Source: Curvibacter sp. CHRR-16
GTDB lineage: Bacteria; Pseudomonadota; Gammaproteobacteria; Burkholderiales; Burkholderiaceae_C
Direction of reading: 5' to 3'
DNA length: 64,000 nucleotides
NCBI RefSeq assembly: GCF_018474005.1
Contig: NZ_JAHCSH010000001.1
Span: 1 to 64,000 of the forward strand
Shown: positions 16,351 to 25,500 of the stretch, piece after piece
Layout of the letters: each line of letters starts with the position of its first letter
Position numbering within the stretch: the first letter of the stretch is position 1
Made by a program: the position numbers and the translations under genes
Notes under the pieces: model-generated
What the model was told of the DNA's origin: nothing
The model's database searches: none
The model's input: the letters and a program-made list of their open reading frames with translations, nothing else

Positions 16351-16419
16351 GCATAACGTGAAGGTCACCGGCGCTGCACGGCTTTATCGCGCCAGTCCGT
16401 GTTGAATGATGGGTTAGCC
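16351..16419 (-). other. Integron attC recombination site 1
   Basis: A 69-base site between the two cassette genes. In gene direction it starts GGCTAAC (R''), continues CCATCATTCAACACGGAC, as in many classical attC sites, contains a GC-rich central imperfect palindrome, and ends GTTATGC (R'). It lies eight bases past the stop of the upstream gene and 12 bases before the start of the next, the standard position. GGCTAAC matches the complement of the upstream junction GTTAACC at six of seven bases. Confidence 0.78.
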
Positions 16420-16427
16420 ATTGGCAG

Positions 16428-16856
16428 CTAGACCCACTGGTTTTCATAAATTGTTCTGCGTAACGCACGCACAGCGAAGAACGCCATTTCTTCAAGCTCA
16501 CCTTCAACCATTTCGGGATGCTCAATCAGCTCTTCATCTTCCCAAGGACTATCGACATGTACCCATTTATTTCGATATTTCCGCAGGACGTGAAGATCAG
16601 CTTTTAAATTAGCATCAATTCCTGCTCGGTTAGTTAGCTCCACCAAGCGTTCCTTTCTGGTCACGGAATACTCTGACCGGAGATACGTCTCGATGCCCGA
16701 AACGGCAGTAAGTACTGCGGCTAAATGTGCCCCGCCTGCGAATGCCATGTCTACGTCTCGGACGATGAAAGTGCACCATTCCGAGAGAACGACACCACCT
16801 TTGAGAAGTTCATCGTCGAGAGCGACGATATGCGCCCAGCGTTCGTCTTCGGTCAT
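16428..16856 (-). CDS. Hypothetical HEPN-like protein in an integron gene cassette
   Basis: A 142-residue helical protein without close relatives that I can name. The segment LRKYRNKWVHVD near residue 92 contains R-x4-H, the signature of HEPN nucleases and DUF4145-type proteins, often found in defence or toxin systems; this single motif is suggestive only. The ATG is 12 bases after the cassette junction GTTAACC. It is followed by attC 1 and, in the same direction, by a second cassette gene. Confidence 0.7.
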   Translation of the reverse strand: MTEDERWAHIVALDDELLKGGVVLSEWCTFIVRDVDMAFAGGAHLAAVLTAVSGIETYLRSEYSVTRKERLVELTNRAGIDANLKADLHVLRKYRNKWVHVDSPWEDEELIEHPEMVEGELEEMAFFAVRALRRTIYENQWV

Positions 16857-16863
16857 GATGGAT

Positions 16864-16904
16864 GGTTAACGTAATGTAGACGGCAAACCACGGTTGATAC
16901 GTCT
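16864..16904 (-). other. Upstream cassette junction with adjacent palindrome (candidate attC or attI remnant)
   Basis: In gene direction the segment ends GTTAACC, 12 bases before the HEPN-like gene, where the upstream recombination junction is expected. Just before it, AGACG and CGTCT (16878-16904) enclose AACC/GGTT, a nested inverted repeat. The outer R'' half of a full attC is not convincing, so this may be a degenerate attC, an attI-like border or a chance palindrome. Confidence 0.4.
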
Positions 16905-16988
16905 GGGACGCACCGATATATTTTTGCTGTTTCGGCGGTATGCATGTGATTTGCAGCGCACTATAGCCCCTCTACGGCCAAGACGGCC

Positions 16989-17858
16989 CTACCCCTTATC
17001 CAACTCCACAAACAACCCCGCGTGGTCCAAATCGGCCAGTCCGTGGTCTATGGCTTGGGCGTAGAGCTGCTCCAGCAGGGTGGTGATGGGGGTGTCGAAC
17101 TGCAGGCTTTGCGCGGTGCTCAGGGCGTTGCGCAGGTCTTTGAGTTGCACGGTCATGCGGGCGCGGGGGGCGAAGTCGCCGTCCACCATGCGCTGGCCGT
17201 GTACCTGCAGCACGCGGCTGTCGGCAAAGCCGCCGCTGATGGCTTGGCGCACCTTGCCCATGTCGGCCCCGCCGCGCTGGCACAGCAGCAGGGCTTCGGC
17301 CACCAGGCCTATGGTGCCGCCCACAATCATTTGGTTAGCCAGTTTGGCCAGTTGGCCCGAGCCATGCGGCCCCACGTGGGTGCTGCGCCCCAGTGCGGCC
17401 AGCACGGGATGGGCGCTGTCAAAGTCCGCCGCGTCGCCCCCCACCATGATGGCCAGCGTGCCTTGTTCGGCCCCTATGGTGCCGCCGGACACGGGTGCGT
17501 CCAGCGCGCGCAGGCCCCACGCTTGCAGTTGCTGGGCGTGGGCTTGCGCCTGCACGGGCTGGATGGACGACATGTCTATGACCAGCGCCCCGGCGGGCAG
17601 GGCGCGGGCGGCTTCGGTGGCCAGTAGCACGTCGTGTACCACTGCGCCGTTTTCCAGCATGGTGATGGCTATGTCAGCCTGCGCCAGCGCATCGGCTGCG
17701 CTTTCGTGCACCACTGCACCGTGGGTGGCCAGTGCTTGGGCTTTGGTCGCCGTGCGATTCCAGACATGAACTGCATGCCCTGCCTGTAGCAGCCTACAGC
17801 ACATGGGGTGGCCCATGGAGCCGATTCCAAGGAAGGCAATTCGTGCAGATTCGGACAT
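16989..17858 (-). CDS. NAD(P)-dependent beta-hydroxyacid dehydrogenase (3-hydroxyisobutyrate dehydrogenase-like)
   Basis: A 289-residue Rossmann dehydrogenase. IAFLGIGSMGHPMCCRLLQA (residues 7-26) is the nucleotide-binding motif; DAPVSGGTIGAEQGTLAIMV near residue 138 is the substrate-binding signature; GSGQLAKLANQMIVGGTIG near 188 contains the catalytic lysine. The family includes 3-hydroxyisobutyrate, tartronate semialdehyde and related reductases; the substrate cannot be read from sequence. The start is ATG 17858; the frame remains open upstream through guaC, but that stretch is a shadow. It follows guaC by 14 bases. Confidence 0.88.
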   Translation of the reverse strand: MSESARIAFLGIGSMGHPMCCRLLQAGHAVHVWNRTATKAQALATHGAVVHESAADALAQADIAITMLENGAVVHDVLLATEAARALPAGALVIDMSSIQPVQAQAHAQQLQAWGLRALDAPVSGGTIGAEQGTLAIMVGGDAADFDSAHPVLAALGRSTHVGPHGSGQLAKLANQMIVGGTIGLVAEALLLCQRGGADMGKVRQAISGGFADSRVLQVHGQRMVDGDFAPRARMTVQLKDLRNALSTAQSLQFDTPITTLLEQLYAQAIDHGLADLDHAGLFVELDKG

Positions 17859-17872
17859 GCAGGGCTTCTTTC

Positions 17873-18850
17873 TTACATCAGCAAATGTTCCCCGGCATTG
17901 TCGCCGCCCAAAATCACGTAGTTCACCTTGCGGATGTCCATGAGCTTTTTGCCGCCCGCGTAGCTGATGGAGCTTTGCACGTCTTGCTCCATCTCCACCA
18001 GCGTGTCGGCCAGCTTGCCTTTGATGGGCTCCAGAATGCGCTTGCCCTCTACGTGCTTGTACTCGCCTTTGTTGAAGTCGCTGGCCGAGCCGTAGTACTC
18101 CTTGTACAGCTGGCCGTCCACTTCCACGGTTTGGCCAGGGCTTTCTTCGTGGCCGGCAAAGAGCGAGCCGATCATGACCATGCTGGCACCAAAGCGGATG
18201 CTTTTGGCAATGTCTCCGTGGCTGCGGATACCGCCATCGGCAATGATGGGCTTGGTCGCCACCCGCGCGCACCACTTGAGCGCGCTGAGCTGCCAGCCGC
18301 CGGTGCCAAAGCCGGTTTTGAGTTTGGTGATGCACACCTTGCCGGGGCCCACGCCCACCTTGGTGGCGTCTGCGCCCCAGTTTTCCAGGTCGATCACGGC
18401 TTCGGGCGTGGCCACGTTGCCGGCAATCACAAAGCTGCCTGGTAGCTTGGCTTTGATGTGGGCGATCATGTTTTTCACGCTGTCGGCATGGCCGTGGGCG
18501 ATGTCGATGGTGATGTATTCGGGCGTAATGCCTTGGGCTGCCAGGGTGTCTACGGTGGCGTAGTCGGGCGCTTTGACGCCCAGCGAGATGGAGGCAAACA
18601 GCCCCTTGGCCTGCATGGCTTGGGTAAAGGCCACGTTGTCCAAGTCAAAGCGGTGCATGACGTAGAAGTAACCGTTGGCGGCCAGCCATTGGCAGATGTG
18701 TTCGTCCACCACGGTTTTCATGTTGGCGGGCACTACGGGCAGGCGGAAGGTGTGTGCGCCCAGTTGCACGCTGGCATCGCATTCGCTGCGGCTTTCTACA
18801 CGGCATTTGCGTGGCAGCAGCAGGATGTTGTCGTAGTCAAAAATTTCCAT
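17873..18850 (-). CDS. guaC: GMP reductase (short, Gram-positive-like type)
   Basis: A 325-residue IMPDH/GMPR-family TIM barrel converting GMP to IMP with [25 protein letters not shown] opens the chain, [18 protein letters not shown] near residue 170 holds the catalytic cysteine, and [20 protein letters not shown] is the phosphate-binding loop. Length and N-terminus match the about 325-residue form common in Firmicutes rather than the 347-residue E. coli GuaC. No CBS domain, so it is not guaB. The 14-base gap to the next gene suggests co-transcription. Confidence 0.93.
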   Translation of the reverse strand: MEIFDYDNILLLPRKCRVESRSECDASVQLGAHTFRLPVVPANMKTVVDEHICQWLAANGYFYVMHRFDLDNVAFTQAMQAKGLFASISLGVKAPDYATVDTLAAQGITPEYITIDIAHGHADSVKNMIAHIKAKLPGSFVIAGNVATPEAVIDLENWGADATKVGVGPGKVCITKLKTGFGTGGWQLSALKWCARVATKPIIADGGIRSHGDIAKSIRFGASMVMIGSLFAGHEESPGQTVEVDGQLYKEYYGSASDFNKGEYKHVEGKRILEPIKGKLADTLVEMEQDVQSSISYAGGKKLMDIRKVNYVILGGDNAGEHLLM

Positions 18851-18903
18851 GATTCCAAGCTCCTAAAGGGATTTCCAAAAAGGGCGCTTGGATTGGACCG
18901 GTC

Positions 18904-18937
18904 AAAAAAAACCGGGCTGCCAATGCTTGGGCCCGGT
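18904..18937 (-). terminator. Rho-independent terminator after ppx
   Basis: On the reverse strand ACCGGGC, a 13-base loop and GCCCGGT are followed by seven T residues. It lies about 50 bases past the ppx stop and before guaC, so it separates the ppx transcript from guaC. Confidence 0.85.
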
Positions 18938-18985
18938 GATTGATTCTAGGCAGATAGGGTGGGGGTGGCTATATGGTTTTGCTTA

Positions 18986-20488
18986 TTACAGGTTTACGGT
19001 CAGCATCCAGCCGGTTTTTTGCCATGCCAGTATTTCTTCACGCAGCAAATGGGCCGATTGTGGGTAGTTGCGCGCCCAGTCCGCTGGGCATTGCAGGTGG
19101 ATGGTTTGGCTCTTAGGTTGTGCGCTCAGGTGCAGTGCTTGCATGGCAGGCTCTTGGCGTGCATGGCACAGGATGACGGCCAAGCGCAAGCACACGAGCT
19201 GCAACACCAAATCCACTTGGCCCAAGGCGGCTTCCAGCTTGCGCAGCTTGCCGCGGTGGCCCAGCACCAAGAGGCTCAGGCGGTGCATTTCAGACAGGCT
19301 AAAGCCCGCTGCGTCCACGTGATCCAAGATGTAGGCACCGTGCTTGTGGTGGTCGTCGTGCGAGATAAAGCCGCCCAGCTCGTGCAGTTGGGCGGCCCAT
19401 TGCAGCTTTTGCACCAAAGCTGGGTGTTTTTCTGTGCTGATGGCGGGGTAGGTGGGCAGTAGCTCGCGCAGCAGTTGGGTAGCCACGCGGCCTACGCGCT
19501 CGCCGTGGGTGCTGTCCACCTCGAACTTGCGGGCCAAACGGTCTACGCTGTGTTGGCGCAGGTCGCCAAAGGGGTGTTCGGCGTCGAGCAAGTCGCAAAT
19601 GAGGCCGTGGCGCAAGCCGCCGTCTGCCTTGCGCAGGCTGCGAATGCCCAGCAGGCTAAAGAGGGCACGAATCACGCTCAAACCGCCGCCAATAATGGCT
19701 TTGCGGTCTTCGCGCAGACCAGGCAGTTTCACTTTGTCAGCGTGTTGGGCACTGAGTAGGCGCTCCAGCAGCCAGTCCAAGCCCTCTTGGGTGATGGTGC
19801 CTGCTGCAAAGCCGTTGGCCTGCAGCACATCGCCCACGGCACCGACCGTGCCGGCTGAGCCGTAGGCGGTTTGCCACTGGCTGGCTTGGTAGGTGCCAAA
19901 GGCCTCGTCCAGCACAGCCTTGGCGGCAATTTCGGCTATCTCAAAGGCTTTTTTGTTCAGCACACCATCGGCAAAAAAACGCTTGGACCACGCAATGCTG
20001 CCCACGCGGTAGGACTCCATGGCCAAGGTTTGGTGGCCGTGGCCCAATATCAACTCGGTGGAGCGCCCGCCAATATCGATGACCAAGCGCTTCTCGTCGG
20101 TCTCGGGCAGCAGGTGCGCTACGCCTTGGTAAATCAGGCGGGCCTCTTCTTGGCCCGAAATCACGTCAATGGGGAAACCCAATATGGCGTTGGCGCGTTC
20201 CAAAAACACGTCGCGGTTGCGCGCTTCGCGCAGGGTTTGGGTGGCGACTGCACGCACTTCTTCGGGGGCAAAGTCTGCTAAACGTTCGCCAAAACGGGCC
20301 AGGCAGTCCCAGCCCGCTTGCATGGCATCGGTGGTGAGGTTGCGTTCCTCGTCCAAGCCAGCGCCTTGGCGCACGGTTTCTTTGAGGTATTCGGTGCGCA
20401 GAAAAGAACCGTGGTCTACCCGACCAATTTCTAGGCGAAAACTGTTGGAGCCTAGATCGACGGCGGCCAGACGCTTGGGATTTTGCAT
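18986..20488 (-). CDS. ppx: Exopolyphosphatase / guanosine pentaphosphatase
   Basis: A 500-residue member of the Ppx/GppA family, which releases phosphate from polyphosphate ends or converts pppGpp to ppGpp. AAVDLGSNSFRLEIGRV (residues 9-25) is the first nucleotide/phosphate-binding motif of the actin-like fold, LVIDIGGRSTELILG near 140 the second, and a C-terminal HD-like helical domain has QLHELGGFISHDDHHKHGAY near residue 382. The ATG at 20488 precedes MQNPKRLAAVDLG; an upstream in-frame ATG (20533) would overlap the next gene. Its place beside pst-pho fits phosphate storage control. Confidence 0.93.
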   Translation of the reverse strand: MQNPKRLAAVDLGSNSFRLEIGRVDHGSFLRTEYLKETVRQGAGLDEERNLTTDAMQAGWDCLARFGERLADFAPEEVRAVATQTLREARNRDVFLERANAILGFPIDVISGQEEARLIYQGVAHLLPETDEKRLVIDIGGRSTELILGHGHQTLAMESYRVGSIAWSKRFFADGVLNKKAFEIAEIAAKAVLDEAFGTYQASQWQTAYGSAGTVGAVGDVLQANGFAAGTITQEGLDWLLERLLSAQHADKVKLPGLREDRKAIIGGGLSVIRALFSLLGIRSLRKADGGLRHGLICDLLDAEHPFGDLRQHSVDRLARKFEVDSTHGERVGRVATQLLRELLPTYPAISTEKHPALVQKLQWAAQLHELGGFISHDDHHKHGAYILDHVDAAGFSLSEMHRLSLLVLGHRGKLRKLEAALGQVDLVLQLVCLRLAVILCHARQEPAMQALHLSAQPKSQTIHLQCPADWARNYPQSAHLLREEILAWQKTGWMLTVNL

Positions 20489-20525
20489 GGACGAAAAGCT
20501 GTGGGTGGGTGTAAAGGGGGGGAGT

Positions 20526-21656
20526 TTAGCCAATCAGCCGACCTTTGCTGTCGAGCATGGTTTGCGTCACGAACACCTGCTTGCGTTGGTTGGAGGCTTG
20601 CACCTGCAATCCGCCCAAGTCCACTGGGGTGCGGCGGTTGAGCCACTGCAGCACGCTGCTGCGTTGTGGGCTGCTGGCATTGCGCAGGGCTTCTAGGGCA
20701 AAGCGGGCCGAGGTGTAGCCCGCCAAGCTGTGTGGGCTGGCTGGTTCGTCGTACAACTTGCTCAGGATGTCGCGGTAGTTGCGTACCAGTGGCATGGGGG
20801 CGTTGGGCAGGGGGACGCTTTGGGTGGCAATAACCGGGGTTTTGCGGGATACCCCCATTTGCTGCAATAACAGCAAATTCACGTCAGATAAGGCCACCAC
20901 GTAGCGTTGGCGATTTTGTTGCTCTAAACCTTGGGCCCATTGGGCTAGTTCAGGGCTACCGCCTAAAAATACCAAGATGCGTGGACTGCTTTCGGTCAGC
21001 TGCTGGGCCAGTTCTTGCAGGTTGGTGCGGGGGGCCAGATGTTGCAATTGCACGCCCAAGCGTTCACCCATGGCTTGCACATCGGCTTGGTTGCTTTGCT
21101 GGTCGCTGCTGCTGGCATACACCACGCCCAATGTTTGCACGCCTACGCTGGAGAGGCTGCGCAGTGCAAAATGGATTTGCTCTTGCCATGTGGCAAAGAT
21201 GCCAAAGGTGGTGGGCATGTCCTCGCTACTGCGCTGCAACCAAGGGGCAATGTGGGGCATATCGGGAATCTCGGTAGCCAAGCGCAGCCCTAGTGCAGCA
21301 GCGAGCCGACTGCCGACTGTGCCCACCACGGCTGTGCAGTTGCGTGTGGCTTGGATGGTTTGCAGTACCCAGTTCAGGCTATCGGGGCTGCCGTCGTATT
21401 CGAGGACGGTGTGCGTGATGGTTCGTCCATTTATGCCACCTTGGCGGTTGCATTCTTGCCATGCAGCACGGGCTCCTACCACGAAGTCTTTGCTCAAATC
21501 TACTTGGCTGGGGCTCGTGTCCAGCACTTGGATGATGGGGATGCTGCGGCTAGTTTGTGCGCTGCTTGGCAGGCTCCATGCACCCAAGCCCAAAGCGGCA
21601 CTGCCTAAAAGTTGGCGGCGGTTGAGGGTGGGTATTGGCAGGCGGTGCATACACAA
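20526..21656 (-). CDS. Periplasmic substrate-binding protein (Leu/Ile/Val-type, Peripla_BP_6)
   Basis: A 376-residue type I periplasmic binding protein. The N-terminus has [20 protein letters not shown], with a twin-arginine-like RR and a cleavage site near [24 protein letters not shown] near residue 57 is the family's typical helix, followed by [13 protein letters not shown]. No permease or ATPase gene is adjacent, so it is an orphan. The gene is divergent from pstS; the shared 131-base gap contains PHO-box-like repeats on both strands. Confidence 0.85.
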   Translation of the reverse strand: MCMHRLPIPTLNRRQLLGSAALGLGAWSLPSSAQTSRSIPIIQVLDTSPSQVDLSKDFVVGARAAWQECNRQGGINGRTITHTVLEYDGSPDSLNWVLQTIQATRNCTAVVGTVGSRLAAALGLRLATEIPDMPHIAPWLQRSSEDMPTTFGIFATWQEQIHFALRSLSSVGVQTLGVVYASSSDQQSNQADVQAMGERLGVQLQHLAPRTNLQELAQQLTESSPRILVFLGGSPELAQWAQGLEQQNRQRYVVALSDVNLLLLQQMGVSRKTPVIATQSVPLPNAPMPLVRNYRDILSKLYDEPASPHSLAGYTSARFALEALRNASSPQRSSVLQWLNRRTPVDLGGLQVQASNQRKQVFVTQTMLDSKGRLIG

Positions 21657-21695
21657 GTGGGAACGAGGGGGAGTTCGTTAGCCTAAAGGGCCGCC

Positions 21696-21713
21696 ATGAC
21701 AGAGGTGTGAAGG
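21696..21713 (-). promoter_or_regulatory. PHO-box-like repeat facing the binding-protein gene
   Basis: On the reverse strand CCTTCAC, four bases, then CTGTCAT: two 7-mers with the 11-base period of PHO boxes. The second half is perfect, the first has two non-consensus positions. It lies 40 bases upstream of the binding-protein start. Confidence 0.45.
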
Positions 21714-21715
21714 GT

Positions 21716-21733
21716 TTGTCACACAAAAGTCAT
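21716..21733 (+). promoter_or_regulatory. PHO box of the pst operon
   Basis: TTGTCAC (21716-21722), ACAA, AAGTCAT (21727-21733): two direct 7-mers matching the PhoB consensus CTGTCAT at 11-base spacing, 55 bases before the pstS start. The cognate regulators phoB-phoR close the operon downstream. Confidence 0.8.
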
Positions 21734-21787
21734 AAAACCTTCTTAAAGTCCAGCCAGAGAATTTCCTCAACCAATCGAAGGATGGCT

Positions 21788-22822
21788 ATGAAAACTACCT
21801 TGCGTCTGTCAATGCTGGCTGCTGTGCTGGCTTCCGTAGGTCTGTCGGCTTCGGCCCAAGAAATCACTGGTGCGGGTGCCTCGTTCCCAGCGCCTATCTA
21901 TGCCAAGTGGGCGTCTGACTACAACAAGGTCACTGGCGTGAAGGTCAACTACCAGTCCATCGGTTCGGGTGGCGGTATCAAGCAAATCGATGCCAAGACT
22001 GTGGACTTCGGCGCATCGGACATGCCCCTGAAGGACGAAGAACTCAAGGCCAAGGGCCAAATCCAATTCCCCACCGTGATGGGTGGCGTGGTGCCCGTGG
22101 TCAACGTGCAAGGTATCCAACCCGGCCAGCTCAAGCTGACAGGCCAAGTGCTGGGCGATATCTACTTGGGCAAGATCACCAAGTGGAACGACGCTGCCAT
22201 CAAGGCCCTGAACCCCAGCCTGAACCTGCCTGATGCAGCCATTGCCCCTGTGCGCCGCGCTGATGGTTCCGGTACTTCCTTCATCTTCACCAACTACCTG
22301 AGCAAAGTGAATGCCGAGTGGAAGGCCAAAGTGGGTGAAGGCACTGCCGTGAACTGGCCCGTGGGCGCTGGTGGCAAGGGCAACGAAGGCGTGGCCGCTT
22401 TCGTGAGCCGTTTGCCCAACTCCATTGGCTATGTGGAATACGCCTACGCCAAGCAAAACAAGCTGAGTTACGCCTTGGTGCAAAACGCCGCTGGCAGCTA
22501 TCCCCTGCCAGATGACGACACCTTCAAGGCCGCTGCCGCAGGTGCTGACTGGAACAAGACTTTCTACCAAATCCTGACCAACCAGCCTGGCAAGGATTCT
22601 TGGCCCATCACTTCGGCTACTTTCATCTTGGTGCACATGAAGCAAGACAAGCCCGAGAACGGCAGCCAAGTGCTCAAGTTCTTCAACTGGGCCTACACCA
22701 ATGGTGGCAAGACTGCTGCTGACTTGGACTACGTGCCCATGCCCGCACCTGTGGTGGGTGCTATCCAAAAGGCTTGGGGCCAAGTGACCGACCAAGCAGG
22801 CAAGCCTGTCGCTTATAAATAA
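21788..22822 (+). CDS. pstS: Phosphate ABC transporter, periplasmic phosphate-binding protein
   Basis: A 344-residue binding protein of the high-affinity phosphate transporter. It has a Sec signal peptide ([20 protein letters not shown], cleavage after ASAQ region), then [20 protein letters not shown] and [11 protein letters not shown], the phosphate-contacting loops of PstS, plus [17 protein letters not shown] near residue 155. The start is ATG 21788 with GAAGGA upstream; ATG 21782 is too close to that site. A PHO box precedes it. First gene of pstSCAB-phoU-phoBR. Confidence 0.97.
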   Translation: MKTTLRLSMLAAVLASVGLSASAQEITGAGASFPAPIYAKWASDYNKVTGVKVNYQSIGSGGGIKQIDAKTVDFGASDMPLKDEELKAKGQIQFPTVMGGVVPVVNVQGIQPGQLKLTGQVLGDIYLGKITKWNDAAIKALNPSLNLPDAAIAPVRRADGSGTSFIFTNYLSKVNAEWKAKVGEGTAVNWPVGAGGKGNEGVAAFVSRLPNSIGYVEYAYAKQNKLSYALVQNAAGSYPLPDDDTFKAAAAGADWNKTFYQILTNQPGKDSWPITSATFILVHMKQDKPENGSQVLKFFNWAYTNGGKTAADLDYVPMPAPVVGAIQKAWGQVTDQAGKPVAYK

Positions 22823-22825
22823 GCC

Positions 22826-23794
22826 ATGAAGAATCTATCTGCCGGTGTTTCGCGTCGTCGCGCAGGTCCATGGGGGGACAGGCTGTTTGCTTGGTCCGCC
22901 CAAGGCGCAGCGTGGTTGACCTTAGGCCTGTTGCTGGCCATTTTGGTGACCTTGACTATCAGCGCATGGCCTGCCATTGCGCGCTATGGTCTGGGTTTTC
23001 TGGGGCGCACGGTGTGGGATCCCGTGCAGGAAGATTTTGGGGGGCTGGTCATGGTGTATGGCACCTTGGCCACCTCCTTCATTGCCTTGTTGATTGCAGT
23101 GCCGGTGAGTTTTGGCATTGCCTTGTTTCTGACCGAACTCTCTCCCAATTGGCTCAAACGCCCATTGGGTACCGCCATTGAATTGCTGGCCGCCATTCCG
23201 TCCATCGTGTACGGTATGTGGGGTTTGCTGGTGTTTGGCCCATTGCTGGCCACTTATGTGCAGCAGCCACTGCAAAAGCTCACCGCAGGCGTGCCGTATG
23301 TGGGCGCTTTCTTTTCCGGCCCTCCGGTCGGGATCGGTATTTTCTCTGCCGGTGTGATTCTGGCCATCATGATCATTCCCTTCATTGCATCGGTCATGCG
23401 CGATGTGTTTGAAGTCACCCCGCCCATGCTCAAAGAGTCCGCTTACGGCTTGGGTGCGACGACTTGGGAAGTGGTGGCCAAGGTGGTGCTGCCCTACACC
23501 AAGACCGGGGTGATCGGCGGCATCATGCTGGGCTTGGGCCGCGCCATTGGCGAGACCATGGCGGTGACCTTTGTGATTGGTAACTTCAACCAGCTCGATT
23601 CGCTGAGCATCTTCCAAGCGGCCAACAGCATCACGTCGGCGCTGGCCAATGAATTTGCCGAAGCGGGCCAAGGCATGCACCAAGCGGCCCTCATGTATTT
23701 GGGGCTGGTGCTGTTCTTCATCACCTTTGTGATTTTGTCTCTGTCCAAGCTCTTGCTGGCACGCCTGCGTAAAGCCGAAGGAGCCAAGTCATGA
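22826..23794 (+). CDS. pstC: Phosphate ABC transporter permease PstC
   Basis: A 322-residue inner-membrane permease with six helices. The family features are [20 protein letters not shown] near residue 112 and the EAA loop [20 protein letters not shown] near residue 202, which contacts the PstB ATPase. It starts three bases after pstS and overlaps pstA by four bases (ATGA). Confidence 0.96.
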   Translation: MKNLSAGVSRRRAGPWGDRLFAWSAQGAAWLTLGLLLAILVTLTISAWPAIARYGLGFLGRTVWDPVQEDFGGLVMVYGTLATSFIALLIAVPVSFGIALFLTELSPNWLKRPLGTAIELLAAIPSIVYGMWGLLVFGPLLATYVQQPLQKLTAGVPYVGAFFSGPPVGIGIFSAGVILAIMIIPFIASVMRDVFEVTPPMLKESAYGLGATTWEVVAKVVLPYTKTGVIGGIMLGLGRAIGETMAVTFVIGNFNQLDSLSIFQAANSITSALANEFAEAGQGMHQAALMYLGLVLFFITFVILSLSKLLLARLRKAEGAKS

Positions 23795-24687
23795 GCACCG
23801 CGACTACCTCTAAGACATCTTCCATGACCGCGTCTGCTTCTTTGACCGAAATCCGCGCGCGTCGCTATCAGCAACGCAAGTTCATCAACCGCTTGGCCAT
23901 TGTGCTGTCCTTGCTGGCCGTGGCGTTTGGTTTGGTGTGGCTGTTTTGGATTCTCTGGGAAACCCTGCGCCAAGGCTTGGCCGGTCTCACCTGGGCCACC
24001 ATGAGCCAAATGACACCGCCCCCGAACGAGGAAGGCGGTTTGCTCAACGCCATTTACGGCTCCTTCATCATGGTGTCCTTGGCTACCTGCGTGGGGGCAC
24101 CGTTGGGCATATTGGCAGGCATCTACTTGGCCGAGTACGACAGCAAGAGCTGGCTGGCTTCGTCGGTGCGCTTTGTGAACGACATCTTGCTCTCGGCCCC
24201 CTCTATCGTGGTGGGCTTGTTTGTGTACTCCGTGGTGGTGGCACAGTTCAAGAGCTTCTCGGCTTATGCCGGCATTGTGGCGCTGGCGCTGCTCGTGATT
24301 CCGGTGGTGATTCGCACCACCGAAAACATGCTGCAACTGGTGCCTGCTGGTTTGCGCGAAGCTGCCTATGCGCTGGGTACACCCAAGTGGAAGGTGATCA
24401 TGAGCATCACCCTCAAGTCGGCGCGTGCCGGTGTCATTACTGGCATCTTGCTGGCTGTGGCCCGTATTGCCGGTGAAACCGCGCCGCTGCTCTTTACAGC
24501 GCTGAGCAACCAGTTCTGGACCACCAGCCTGAGCGAACCCATGGCCAGCTTGCCGGTGACCATCTTCAAGTTCGCCATGAGCCCCTATGAAAACTGGCAG
24601 CACCTTGCTTGGGCGGGTGTGTTCCTCATCACCCTGACGGTGTTGGGTTTGAACATCTTGGCCCGTTTGCTGACCCGTAACAAATAA
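23791..24687 (+). CDS. pstA: Phosphate ABC transporter permease PstA
   Basis: A 298-residue permease partner of PstC with six helices. [18 protein letters not shown] near residue 134 and the coupling loop [20 protein letters not shown] near 189 are typical, as is [10 protein letters not shown] near 226. The first 25 residues are Ser/Thr-rich and cytoplasmic; translation may start at the second ATG (residue 12) instead. Coupled to pstC by a four-base overlap. Confidence 0.95.
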   Translation: MSTATTSKTSSMTASASLTEIRARRYQQRKFINRLAIVLSLLAVAFGLVWLFWILWETLRQGLAGLTWATMSQMTPPPNEEGGLLNAIYGSFIMVSLATCVGAPLGILAGIYLAEYDSKSWLASSVRFVNDILLSAPSIVVGLFVYSVVVAQFKSFSAYAGIVALALLVIPVVIRTTENMLQLVPAGLREAAYALGTPKWKVIMSITLKSARAGVITGILLAVARIAGETAPLLFTALSNQFWTTSLSEPMASLPVTIFKFAMSPYENWQHLAWAGVFLITLTVLGLNILARLLTRNK

Positions 24688-24699
24688 CCTCCATACGCT

Positions 24700-25482
24700 A
24701 TGTTGCACAACACTGCTTCCAACCCTACCCAAGCCAAGTTGACGGTCAAGGATCTGAACTTTTACTACGGCAAGTTCCACGCCCTCAAGGGCATCAACAT
24801 GGAAATCCCGGAAAAGCGCGTCACGGCATTCATTGGCCCCTCGGGCTGCGGCAAGTCCACGCTGCTGCGCGTGTTCAACCGCATGTACGAGCTCTACCCC
24901 GAGCAACGCGCCGAAGGCCAAGTGCTGTTGGACGGTGAAAACCTGCTGACCAGCAAAGAAGACGTAGCCCTCTTGCGCGCTCGTGTGGGCATGGTGTTCC
25001 AAAAGCCCACGCCGTTTCCGATGTCCATCTTTGACAACATTGCCTTTGGCGTGAAGTTGTTCGAGAACCTCAACGCCACCGACATGGAAGAGCGTGTGGA
25101 GTGGGCGCTGCGCAAGGCGGCGCTGTGGCCTGAAGTGAAAGACAAACTGCACCAAAGCGGCTCTGGCTTGTCTGGCGGCCAGCAGCAGCGCTTGTGCATT
25201 GCGCGCGGTATTGCCATCAAACCCGAGGTGCTGTTGCTGGACGAGCCTTGCTCGGCGCTGGATCCGATTTCTACCGCCAAGGTGGAAGAGCTGATTGTGG
25301 AGTTGAAAAACGACTACACCGTGGTCATCGTCACGCACAACATGCAGCAGGCTGCCCGCTGCAGTGACTACACCGCCTACATGTATCTGGGCGACTTGGT
25401 GGAGTTTGGTGCCACCGAGCAAATGTTCTTCAAGCCCAGCCGCAAAGAGACTGAAGACTACATCACCGGCCGCTTTGGCTAA
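24700..25482 (+). CDS. pstB: Phosphate ABC transporter ATP-binding protein PstB
   Basis: A 260-residue ABC ATPase energising PstCA. Walker [10 protein letters not shown] is near residue 46, the Q-loop in [20 protein letters not shown] (the latter typical of PstB), the signature [14 protein letters not shown] near 156 and Walker [13 protein letters not shown] near 176. Length is normal. It also takes part in phosphate sensing through PhoU and PhoR. Confidence 0.98.
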   Translation: MLHNTASNPTQAKLTVKDLNFYYGKFHALKGINMEIPEKRVTAFIGPSGCGKSTLLRVFNRMYELYPEQRAEGQVLLDGENLLTSKEDVALLRARVGMVFQKPTPFPMSIFDNIAFGVKLFENLNATDMEERVEWALRKAALWPEVKDKLHQSGSGLSGGQQQRLCIARGIAIKPEVLLLDEPCSALDPISTAKVEELIVELKNDYTVVIVTHNMQQAARCSDYTAYMYLGDLVEFGATEQMFFKPSRKETEDYITGRFG

Positions 25483-25500
25483 GCACAGGGGGAGTTGAAA

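Noticed and set aside
17859..18335. Upstream extension of the beta-hydroxyacid dehydrogenase frame
   Set aside because: It is out-of-frame guaC sequence; the real start MSESARIAFLGIGSMG lies at 17858.
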